From NCBI RefSeq assembly GCF_029873255.1, contig NZ_CP123622.1:1886501-1950500 (forward strand): a stretch of DNA of 64,000 nt. Reading direction: 5' to 3'. The notes under the pieces were generated by a model. That model ran no database searches. It had not been told where the DNA came from and was given only the letters and a program-made list of their open reading frames with translations. Shown here one piece after another: positions 32,172-39,798 of the stretch (positions are counted from its first letter, which is position 1; every line of letters begins with the position of its first letter). Source of the DNA: Pigmentibacter sp. JX0631 (GTDB lineage: Bacteria; Bdellovibrionota_B; Oligoflexia; Silvanigrellales; Silvanigrellaceae). A program made the position numbers and the translations under genes.

Positions 32172-34390
32172 TGAACAATATTCTCCGCATAGAAAAAAGA
32201 TTTATCTCCATTTTGTATTATTTCAACACCTCTGGTATATAAATATGAATTTAATTCTTTTAACATATTTTCTGCAATATTTTTATAATAATCAGTATTA
32301 TTACTTGATATTAAAAGATTATTCTCTGCATTTTTATCTGTTCTTAAATACAGTGATAAAATTACTCCTTTCGAATCTGTTCTTGTGATAAGTCGGTATT
32401 TATCGTTTACCCAAGCCCGTTCTTTTACTCCTGGAATGGTTTGAGAATAAGCTGGCCTCAAGAAAAATTCAAAATTCATTCCCGCATCTATATCTAATAA
32501 AGCAGTAACACTTGGATAACTAATTCTTGGAAAACGTTCAGGAGTACTTAAACCAGAAGTAAACCAAATTCCTGTTTCCATATATGCAGCATTAGAAGGA
32601 AAATCGGATATTTTTTCATTTAAATCTAGTAATGGTTCTCCATCAATATAAGTACTATCTAAATTAACATTTATTCTTTTAGCTATAGTTGGAGCAATAT
32701 CAATTGTTCTTACAATATTTTTTATCGGTAGATCAGAAATATTTGTTTGTGCATAACCATTTAAAAAAATCACCAATGGTGTTACGTTAGAGTGCTCTCC
32801 TGCAACTCCATCACCATGTCCCATACCTAAATTCCCGTCGTATAAATTTTCTCCATGATCACCAAAAATTAAAACAATAGAATGATTTAGCCATCCTTTT
32901 TCTTGTAATTGGTGGAACAATATTTTCAAAGAATGATCAATTGCATTTAAGCTTCCATCATATAAAGAAATTATTTGTTTTTTCTGCGGTTCTGATATTG
33001 AATTCACGGCTGTTAAACTTTTATTAATGCTTTGATCCGGCGTTTTTCTAAACAATAATTTCCCAAATTGATCTTTTTCTTGAAATTTAGCATACCAAGG
33101 CCCAGGAGCTGCATAGGGAAAATGCGCAGTAGAAAAAAAGGTAGTGAGAAATACAGGTCTAGAAATTGAAGAAAATATACTTAGACTTTTTGCCATAGCA
33201 TTTCCAATAAGTCTTGGATCCGATATTTCTGGAGTTTCTAAAAGCGCTGGTAATAAACGATGTAAATTAGGTAAAGAAAGTGTTGCCTGAATTGGGCTAA
33301 AAGCAGAAATAATCCCATTTTCGACTAATGACTCTAAATTTGATGTAGGAGCGTTTGTTTCTAACGAACCAAAAGGATATCTTGGAAAAATATCTCCAGC
33401 AAAATCAGAAACAAAAATAGTTGAATAACCGCTATTTTTTGCAACTTCAAAAATAGTTTCCTTTTTATTTATTTTTACATTCCTTGGAGGAAACATTGAA
33501 CGCACACCAGTTTTTGATGAATATGTTCCTGTAGCAATTTCTACCCAACTAGGAAATGTTCTAGGAATTCCAACTAACATAGGTTTAAAAAGTGCTGCTT
33601 CATCAATTTTACTTTTTAAAAATGGCATTACAGAAGAAAATTTGGGATCATTAAGTCTATCAAAACGTAAACTATCTATCGCAAAAATAAAAACATTTGG
33701 TCTAACTTGTTTAGTTTCATTTTTGGGCAGATTTATAGCGAAAGAAGAAGTTAAATTATATAAAAAAATGCTTCCAAAAATAAAAAATAAAATAAATGAC
33801 ATGCCTTGTATAGAAAAAACTTTGGATTCTAAATCTAATTCATTAACATAAATACTTGAACGAGCTTTTTTTACTTTTCTACTTTGTGATATTAAATATT
33901 TCATATGAATAATTAAATTAAAGAGAAAAGAAATACTTACAACATAAAAAGGCAACCATTCAACCAAGATTCTTCTTCTGGCATCATCTTTTAATGAAGA
34001 GATAAATTGAAAAAAACTTCTGACAAAATCAAAATTTTGAGTCACAAGCCAATTTTCAGTAACACCCGGATATAACGCACCCAAACGAATGATTACAGAA
34101 AAAAAGAAAATAAAACCAATAATTAATTTGAAAGTTTTATTAAAGGATGAGGTAACAAATTGAAGTCCAACGCATAATAATAATGATATAAGAAATATTT
34201 TTCCGAGGGAAACAAAAACTAAATTTGGTTGACTTTTAAAAATCATCAAAAATATGGATGAAGTATCTTCTCCTAAGTAAACAAAACCGGATGAAAATAT
34301 TAAAGCAACAATAAAAAATGGGATGTAAAACATTAAACTTTCTAAAAAGTAACGAAGCCAAAAAGTTCTCCAAATTTTTACCGTCAACAT
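32168..34390 (-). CDS. Membrane alkaline-phosphatase-superfamily enzyme (LtaS/EptA-like layout), 740 aa
   Basis: Five predicted TM helices in the first 220 residues (~20-40, 55-77, 87-107, 143-165, 196-216) precede an extracytoplasmic hydrolase domain. This is the layout of lipoteichoic-acid synthases and lipid A phosphoethanolamine transferases. Motifs are FIFAIDSLRFDRL (D239), PRTFPSWVEIATGTY with nucleophile Thr278, STAHFPYAAP, and FGDHGENLYD with a second His pair in GHGDGVAGEHSN. Thr as nucleophile agrees with those transferases and not with classical sulfatases. AAGGTG precedes the ATG. It is the first gene of a three-gene coupled operon with the 971-aa enzyme and nth. Its exact donor and acceptor cannot be read. 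Confidence 0.82.
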   Translation of the reverse strand: MLTVKIWRTFWLRYFLESLMFYIPFFIVALIFSSGFVYLGEDTSSIFLMIFKSQPNLVFVSLGKIFLISLLLCVGLQFVTSSFNKTFKLIIGFIFFFSVIIRLGALYPGVTENWLVTQNFDFVRSFFQFISSLKDDARRRILVEWLPFYVVSISFLFNLIIHMKYLISQSRKVKKARSSIYVNELDLESKVFSIQGMSFILFFIFGSIFLYNLTSSFAINLPKNETKQVRPNVFIFAIDSLRFDRLNDPKFSSVMPFLKSKIDEAALFKPMLVGIPRTFPSWVEIATGTYSSKTGVRSMFPPRNVKINKKETIFEVAKNSGYSTIFVSDFAGDIFPRYPFGSLETNAPTSNLESLVENGIISAFSPIQATLSLPNLHRLLPALLETPEISDPRLIGNAMAKSLSIFSSISRPVFLTTFFSTAHFPYAAPGPWYAKFQEKDQFGKLLFRKTPDQSINKSLTAVNSISEPQKKQIISLYDGSLNAIDHSLKILFHQLQEKGWLNHSIVLIFGDHGENLYDGNLGMGHGDGVAGEHSNVTPLVIFLNGYAQTNISDLPIKNIVRTIDIAPTIAKRINVNLDSTYIDGEPLLDLNEKISDFPSNAAYMETGIWFTSGLSTPERFPRISYPSVTALLDIDAGMNFEFFLRPAYSQTIPGVKERAWVNDKYRLITRTDSKGVILSLYLRTDKNAENNLLISSNNTDYYKNIAENMLKELNSYLYTRGVEIIQNGDKSFFYAENIVQ

Positions 34391-34490
34391 CTTAACACCT
34401 TTTTCTTTTAAAATTGCCTAGCGTGATAAACTCCCAAAAGTATCCTTTAAATGGTACTTGCTAAATTAGGGTACACATTTGGAGAAATGC

Positions 34491-35312
34491 ATGAAGTTAC
34501 CTAAAATCTATGAGCATTTCAGGCAAGGTCAAATCTTTACAATTGAAGAAGCTCGCGAGAAGTTAAAAACTACTGGCAACACCCTACGTAAACGTCTCAG
34601 TGAATTGGCCGCAAGAGGGTATATTTTCTCAATTCGCCAAGGATTATATAGAGTCAGCAAGATAGGTGAAAGGCCTGGCATTGAAAAAAGCTCTCCATTT
34701 GCTGTAGCTGGAAAAATAACCCCTTATTCTTATGTAGGCTTTCACTCAGCCTTGCAACTTCATGCAAAAGAAATTCCTAAAGAGAATGATACTGTTTTTA
34801 TTGTTAGCCCGACAAAGTTTAACTCTTTTCGATTTGAAGGGATTCACTATTTTTGGTGTCAGAGTCCTGAGCCCCATGGACTTGAAACTTATTTACTTAG
34901 AGAATGTGATGTAGAATATGCTGTTTTAGTCACTAATTTTGAAAAATCATTAGTAGATTGTTTGAAAAGACCGGCTCATTGCCCACCTTTTTCTGAACTT
35001 GTTAGATTGTGTAAAAAAATTGATGATTTACCTGATTTAGAGAAAATTCTTAAGTACGCAACTGATTGCAATGTGCAAGCGCTCTTTAATAGGTTGGGCT
35101 TTTTATTTGAGAAAAACTTTAGTCACTGGAGCATTCAAGAACCCTTTTTTAATTATATAAGAGATAGAATGAGTCGTAAACAAACAGAATGGCCAATACT
35201 GTACGACAGTAATGAGGGTTTAGGGCAAAAACAAAAAAATATCATCCCTAGCGATACTCATTTTCATGAGAGCAAAAATAAGTGGAAAGTTCAATTTAAT
35301 CAGCAAAATTGA
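34491..35312 (+). CDS. AbiEi-family antitoxin/transcriptional regulator, no toxin partner seen
   Basis: 273-aa protein with an N-terminal winged helix (FTIEEAREKLKTTGNTLRKRLSELAARGYIFSIRQGLYRVS). A larger domain follows with FAVAGKITPYSYVGFHSALQLHA and NFEKSLVDCLKRPAHCP. This is the layout of AbiEi-type antitoxins of type IV toxin-antitoxin systems. In AbiE loci an AbiEii nucleotidyltransferase toxin follows directly; here tRNA-Gly and an unrelated minus-strand gene follow instead. GGAG lies 6 nt before the ATG at 34491. An imperfect inverted repeat (AAATGGTAC, and GTACACATTT 14 nt later, 34450-34482) lies just upstream and could be its own operator. Confidence 0.75.
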   Translation: MKLPKIYEHFRQGQIFTIEEAREKLKTTGNTLRKRLSELAARGYIFSIRQGLYRVSKIGERPGIEKSSPFAVAGKITPYSYVGFHSALQLHAKEIPKENDTVFIVSPTKFNSFRFEGIHYFWCQSPEPHGLETYLLRECDVEYAVLVTNFEKSLVDCLKRPAHCPPFSELVRLCKKIDDLPDLEKILKYATDCNVQALFNRLGFLFEKNFSHWSIQEPFFNYIRDRMSRKQTEWPILYDSNEGLGQKQKNIIPSDTHFHESKNKWKVQFNQQN

Positions 35313-35362
35313 ATAGTTATATATTTTATTTTTCTTTTAGCCATTTTTCTAACGGAAACAAC

Positions 35363-35391
35363 TTGACTCTGTTTATCACTTTCAGTAGATA
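35363..35391 (+). promoter_or_regulatory. Sigma-70 promoter of tRNA-Gly
   Basis: TTGACT (35363-35368), 17 bp, TAGATA (35386-35391); expected start about 10 nt before the tRNA. Confidence 0.7.
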
Positions 35392-35408
35392 CAATTTTAC
35401 TCTCAGGT

Positions 35409-35485
35409 GCGGGAGTAGCTCAGTTGGCTAGAGCATCGCCTTGCCATGGCGAGGGTCGAGGGTTCGAGTCCCTTTTCCCGCTCCA
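35409..35485 (+). tRNA. tRNA-Gly (anticodon GCC)
   Basis: 77-nt cloverleaf with encoded CCA. Acceptor GCGGGAG pairs with TTCCCGC (one G-U), the D arm has AGCTCAGTTGGCTAGAGC, the anticodon loop TTGCCAT gives GCC, and the T loop is TTCGAGT. Own promoter and terminator. Confidence 0.97.
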
Positions 35486-35490
35486 AAAAA

Positions 35491-35523
35491 AAACAGTCCT
35501 AAAAATTTAGGGCTGTTTTTTTT
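35491..35523 (+). terminator. Terminator after tRNA-Gly
   Basis: AAACAGTCCTAAA (35491-35503) pairs with 35506-35518 with one G-U, followed by a T run to 35523. Confidence 0.9.
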
Positions 35524-35573
35524 TGCTTTAATTTTAATTTATTGCAAAATCTAATCGGATCTATTTATTTATT

Positions 35574-37841
35574 TTAATTTAGTTCCTTAAAAGAAACTTT
35601 TGGACATTCCTTACTTCTTTTTCCTTCAGCAGAATCAAAGTAAATATACTTTTCTTTATTTTTAAATTCTAATATTTTTGTATTCAATTCTGTATGAAAA
35701 CTATTTATTTCTGGATCGATAAATTTATTTTTAGCATCAGAATTAAAGTTTATTGGGTGAGTTGTAGGTTCGTATATTTCAAGATTACATTTAGGATTAG
35801 AAGTTATTTGTACATTACTTAATTTATAATCTTGAAATGTAATATTCGAATCTTTTAATACTTCGAACATGACTCTACCATCTGTATTTGGTAGTGGTAA
35901 ATTTAATATTTTAGCTATAGTTGGAGCAACATCTACATTTCCTGTTGGTAAATAATTTTTCATACCCAAATTAAAATTAGGTCCCATAGCAAGTAATATA
36001 TTGTTTACATCAGTTCTGCCAAATGAGCCGTGATCACCTCTTTGACCATATCCATCTGTAGAATCAAACTCGGTTCCTGTTAATCCATTTACAACAACAT
36101 TTGGATTATGAGTAAGACTGATAACCATATCAGGGTTTTTTCCATATTTATTTTCTAGTTTAATATAAGATAAAGGCAATGTTCCTGCTAAGTTTTTATC
36201 AATTCCTAAGTATCTTTTATCATCAATAAAAATTGCTGAATATTCTTGTCTTCTTTGGAAAAAATTAATTAAAGCCTCAACTACTTGTTGATTATGATTT
36301 GGAATATAGACGTAGTCTGTACCTCCATTTGCTGCTATAATTACTTTTTCAATTCCATCAGAATTTGTAAGATTTTTGGGTACAAAATAAGCTGGTGATG
36401 TGTAAGGTGAATTTTTATTATTTTTATCTACACAACTCCCATCTGCATTATTGTATCCCTCTGAAGCTGTGTTTACAGAGCCATCTTCATTTAAAACTCC
36501 AGCCATCGGCATATTAAAGGAACAACCAGCACCATCAAAGGCTGCTATTTTATTTCCAAGAGAAGTTTTTAAATTTGCTTTTGTTATTAAATCGGCTGTT
36601 CTGACTATTCCAGACGTGGAATATCCATTAGTAATTAATAATTTTTTATTTTTCTCATGGTTAAATATTCTCTCAGTAGTTGTTTTGCTTAATATTTTAC
36701 CATTTTTAATTTCATGTAATGGGTATACTAATTGAGGATATCCTTCTGAATCTTCCCTTTTTGTAGCTAAAATATTGCTGTGTGCATGATCTGATACAAT
36801 TATTATATTTGTCTTTTCGAATAATTCTAATTCTTTTAATTTCGTAAATATTTTTCCTAAGACGATATCGTTAGATTTTAACGCATCGTAGTAAGGTTCA
36901 CTACCTGGGCCATATTCATGCTGAGTAGAATCGGGATTTCTGAGCCATACAACACTTAAATTTGGGAGTTTTTTAGGGAGTATATAATTTAAAAAGATAT
37001 CTGCCATATACTCATTTTTTTTGTTAAAAGGAGATGTTTTCGCTCTGCTAGGATCAGTAACATCTTCACTATTTTCTAGTAAAATTAATGGCTCACTTGC
37101 AGTAGGATCGCCATTGTTTGCTGTTAATTTAAATTGGTTTCCCGGATAGGCAATACTTGTTAATTTAGGAAGTTTAAAATTATTGTCTTGTAGTTCAAGA
37201 GCAAGGCTAAGTGGCCAAACATGTTTTTCGTCTAAAATATATCCTTTCGCTTTATAATCTTGAAAAAAAGCTGGTCCAGATTTTCCAACAACAGCTGTAA
37301 CAAGACCTGAAGAGTGTGCTGATTCTAAAAGAGTTGAAACTTGCACAAGTGGTTCATTCAGTTTTTCAAAACCAGTATAAGGTTTATCTAGTGCTTGTAA
37401 TATTTTGTAATCTTCTGTAAAAATTGGGGATAAAAAAGTACTTGTTATATTTGTTCCGTTTGCATTTGACGCTTCACCATAAATTTTTTGCGCACGCCAT
37501 GGTTCATAAATATAATTGCCATAAAAACCACTTTTTCCTGCATAATTTCCTGTTGCAAATGCTTGAGCATTATTCATTGTAAATGTTGGATATGCAGAAT
37601 GATTATCTTTAAATTCAACACCTTTTTCAGCAATTAATTTTAGGTTTTTTATTAAATGGCTTGCTTTTGGATCGCTTAAAACATCAGGTCTTAAACCATC
37701 CCAAACAAATAAAATAACGTTATTTTTTTGATCTTTAACTTCACTATTTTTTTTTTCATTTCGTTGCATGCTTTGGCAAGAAATAATAATATTGGAAATT
37801 ATAAATATTTTAGAAATATTGCTAAAAATTTTTCCTATCAA
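35574..37841 (-). CDS. Lipoprotein phosphodiesterase/nucleotide pyrophosphatase-like (alkaline phosphatase superfamily)
   Basis: 755-aa protein with a lipoprotein signal (SNIIISCQS, Cys22). The metal-binding start is LFVWDGLRPDVL (D48). The nucleophile region YPTFTMNNAQAFATG aligns with the NPP pattern TFPNHYSIVTG and puts the nucleophile at Thr88. WLRNPDSTQHEYGPGS and IIVSDHAHSN give further metal ligands, and GQRGDHGSFGRTDVNNILLAMGPNF the last His. It is distantly related to both membrane enzymes at 29-34 kb but has a different anchor. Substrates could be phosphodiesters or phosphate monoesters. A GGAGG-containing leader precedes the ATG. Longer than typical NPP enzymes because of inserts. 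Confidence 0.85.
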   Translation of the reverse strand: MIGKIFSNISKIFIISNIIISCQSMQRNEKKNSEVKDQKNNVILFVWDGLRPDVLSDPKASHLIKNLKLIAEKGVEFKDNHSAYPTFTMNNAQAFATGNYAGKSGFYGNYIYEPWRAQKIYGEASNANGTNITSTFLSPIFTEDYKILQALDKPYTGFEKLNEPLVQVSTLLESAHSSGLVTAVVGKSGPAFFQDYKAKGYILDEKHVWPLSLALELQDNNFKLPKLTSIAYPGNQFKLTANNGDPTASEPLILLENSEDVTDPSRAKTSPFNKKNEYMADIFLNYILPKKLPNLSVVWLRNPDSTQHEYGPGSEPYYDALKSNDIVLGKIFTKLKELELFEKTNIIIVSDHAHSNILATKREDSEGYPQLVYPLHEIKNGKILSKTTTERIFNHEKNKKLLITNGYSTSGIVRTADLITKANLKTSLGNKIAAFDGAGCSFNMPMAGVLNEDGSVNTASEGYNNADGSCVDKNNKNSPYTSPAYFVPKNLTNSDGIEKVIIAANGGTDYVYIPNHNQQVVEALINFFQRRQEYSAIFIDDKRYLGIDKNLAGTLPLSYIKLENKYGKNPDMVISLTHNPNVVVNGLTGTEFDSTDGYGQRGDHGSFGRTDVNNILLAMGPNFNLGMKNYLPTGNVDVAPTIAKILNLPLPNTDGRVMFEVLKDSNITFQDYKLSNVQITSNPKCNLEIYEPTTHPINFNSDAKNKFIDPEINSFHTELNTKILEFKNKEKYIYFDSAEGKRSKECPKVSFKELN

Positions 37842-37950
37842 GATAGCCTCCTTTTTTTAAGGAAACATAACATTTGATTTTTTATTTATCAAATTAAGGC
37901 GTGTTTTTTTTTATATAGTTTTTATCTTTTAATATAAAAATAAGAAAAAA

Positions 37951-38127
37951 TTACTGTTTATTCTTTTTAAGTAAAATTTTTTCACGATTGATTGAATTTT
38001 TTTTTAACAATATATTTAACAAATATTTATACTTATTTTTTTTATTAATTTCAACAAGTCTGAATATTTCAGGAGAGAGTTGTTTTTTTTTATCGTTAAG
38101 ATAAAAGTTATGATTTGATTCATTCAT
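37951..38127 (-). CDS. Small basic protein, 58 aa
   Basis: ATG at 38127 has a strong GAGGAG ribosome site 5 nt upstream and an uninterrupted 58-codon frame to TAA at 37951. The product begins MNESNHNFYLNDKKKQLSPE and ends KILLKKNKQ. It is rich in Lys, Asn and Leu and probably one or two amphipathic helices (EIFRLVEINKKNKYKYLLNIL). No signal peptide and no recognised family. It lies 34 bp downstream of tRNA-Gln on the same strand and could share its transcript. Being AT-rich, a chance frame is possible, but the ribosome site argues for translation. Confidence 0.6.
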   Translation of the reverse strand: MNESNHNFYLNDKKKQLSPEIFRLVEINKKNKYKYLLNILLKKNSINREKILLKKNKQ

Positions 38128-38161
38128 AGCTTCTCCTCAAACAATATATTGTGAATCCATT

Positions 38162-38235
38162 TGGCTGGGGAATTAGGAGTCGAACCTAAACATACGGAAT
38201 CAGAATCCGGTGTCCTGCCATTAGACGATTCCCCA
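38162..38235 (-). tRNA. tRNA-Gln (anticodon CTG)
   Basis: 74-nt cloverleaf on the minus strand with encoded CCA. Acceptor TGGGGAA pairs with TTCCCCA, discriminator G. The anticodon loop TTCTGAT gives CTG, reading CAG. T loop TTCGACT. A CTG isoacceptor implies a separate TTG tRNA-Gln elsewhere. Confidence 0.95.
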
Positions 38236-38247
38236 CTAGTCCACAAC

Positions 38248-38276
38248 AAGTTATCTCTTTCATTCTAAAAAAACAA
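38248..38276 (-). promoter_or_regulatory. Probable promoter of tRNA-Gln
   Basis: On the minus strand TTGTTT (38271-38276), 17 bp, TAACTT (38248-38253), ending 12 bp before the tRNA. Moderate consensus match, good position. Confidence 0.45.
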
Positions 38277-38298
38277 GAAATTGTTTGGAAGCATTAAA

Positions 38299-39771
38299 TT
38301 ACAATTTTTTAAGCAGGTGTTTCAATCTTGATTTAGCTTCGTTCAATGAACTTTTATAGTTGTCTGAATTTAAAATACCATTTATAAAATTTCCATTTTG
38401 ACTAATCCATTTACCACCGATTAGCATATTATATATAGCGCTAGTTGTATCTCCCATTGCAAGATTTTTTGGGAAATTATCGCAAGGCCAAAGCGCAGGA
38501 TGATCTGTATCCCAAATAATAAGATTAGCTAAAGCGCCTTTTTGAATAATTCCTGCTTTAAAAAAATTGTGAAATGTTCCAGGACCTTCAAAAACTTTAT
38601 GGAGTAAAAAACTTGGGTCTGAAAATTTTTTATATGTTTTATTTATTTTTGCAGTATCTTTTAAAAATTGTTTTTTTGTTTTATCAGAAAATTTTGCAAT
38701 AAGTTTTGAATTTAAATTGTATGTTGTTTGAAATTTTGGAAAACCAGCCACTAATTTTAATTCCTTTTGTAGATTCATTGAGTCATTACTTGCTACACAG
38801 TCTGTTGCAATAAACCATTTGATTTTATGTTTATCCCATTCAATAATATTAGCTGGAGATTGAAAAATTAATTGTGAAAAAGGACAAAAAACTAGAGAGT
38901 TATTTTTCCCTTGCAAAATTTTTAAATCTGAATTGTTCAAATAAATACAATGTACAAATAAATTAGAAGCAGAGTTTTTTGTGATTCCAAGAGAATCTAA
39001 ATATTGAATAGGAGTTTTTTTATATTTTTTGTTTATTCTAGAAACTTCTTCGATAGATTGGGACACATGAGAATGGATAGGGATTTTGTACTCTTCAGAT
39101 AAATTTAATATTTTTAACCACATTTCTTTGCTAACAGTGTCAGTAGCATGGGGTCCGAATGCAGAATAAATACCAGCTTTTTCAAACATAGAATTTGAAA
39201 AAATTTCAAGAGTTTCATTAAGCATATCGCCATGAAAGTTTACACCAGGACCACTAAGGTCTTGAATTGTTGAAGCAATTACAGCTGTTACACCTACATC
39301 ATGACAAGCTTTAGCAACTTCTTTTCCGTAGTAGTAGTGATCCCAAATTAACCCATTACCATTTAATATGTTTTCATATGCACCAATTCTAGCAAAAGCT
39401 CTTATATCACTTGGTGTCAAAGCTGATTCTGCTTTATAGAAAAATTCTTCAATTATATTCTTATTTTTAGAATTTTGTTGGAAGAATGTGCGGAAAAAAT
39501 TCATTGCAATATGTGTATGACAATTTATAAAAGCAGGGGTTACTATACGATCGCCAAAATCATGAATATTTCTATTTTTTAATTCCGTTCCCTTTTGTAT
39601 TGAAGCTTGATAAGCTTCTAATGAGAGTTTTGTGACATTGCTGATTTGATTTCCTGATATTTCAATTGAAGCAGGAAAAATTTTGTACAAAGCCCCTTCT
39701 TTAAGGAGTACTTTTTTGGAAAAAACAATATCATTACAATTCACACAGTTCTCCGAAAATAATGCTTTCAT
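38299..39771 (-). CDS. Metal-dependent amidohydrolase (TrzA/AtzA, deaminase-like)
   Basis: 490-aa member of the cytosine-deaminase/ATZ group of amidohydrolases that remove amino or chloro groups from heterocycles such as adenosine derivatives or guanine. It has an N-terminal beta part, then GDRIVTPAFINCHTHIAM (HxH metal site), IPIHSHVSQSIEEVSR (His), HCIYLNNSDLKIL (His) and FIATDCVASNDSMNLQKEL (Asp; usually GTDxAASN). ANLIIWDTDHPALWP is the typical C-terminal strand. The ATG has no clear ribosome site, and only 27 bp separate it from the divergent start of the next gene. The substrate is not predictable. Confidence 0.85.
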   Translation of the reverse strand: MKALFSENCVNCNDIVFSKKVLLKEGALYKIFPASIEISGNQISNVTKLSLEAYQASIQKGTELKNRNIHDFGDRIVTPAFINCHTHIAMNFFRTFFQQNSKNKNIIEEFFYKAESALTPSDIRAFARIGAYENILNGNGLIWDHYYYGKEVAKACHDVGVTAVIASTIQDLSGPGVNFHGDMLNETLEIFSNSMFEKAGIYSAFGPHATDTVSKEMWLKILNLSEEYKIPIHSHVSQSIEEVSRINKKYKKTPIQYLDSLGITKNSASNLFVHCIYLNNSDLKILQGKNNSLVFCPFSQLIFQSPANIIEWDKHKIKWFIATDCVASNDSMNLQKELKLVAGFPKFQTTYNLNSKLIAKFSDKTKKQFLKDTAKINKTYKKFSDPSFLLHKVFEGPGTFHNFFKAGIIQKGALANLIIWDTDHPALWPCDNFPKNLAMGDTTSAIYNMLIGGKWISQNGNFINGILNSDNYKSSLNEAKSRLKHLLKKL

Positions 39772-39798
39772 AAAAGAAAAATCATCGTTAGAGATATT

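Noticed and set aside
29256-34390. Annotation of the two membrane enzymes as true arylsulfatases
   Set aside because: The formylglycine Cys/Ser in CxPxR is replaced by Thr and the following Arg is absent, so a formylglycine mechanism is unlikely.
34491-35485. Genomic island inserted at tRNA-Gly
   Set aside because: No integrase, no repeat of the tRNA 3' end in the window, and no shift in composition that I can see.
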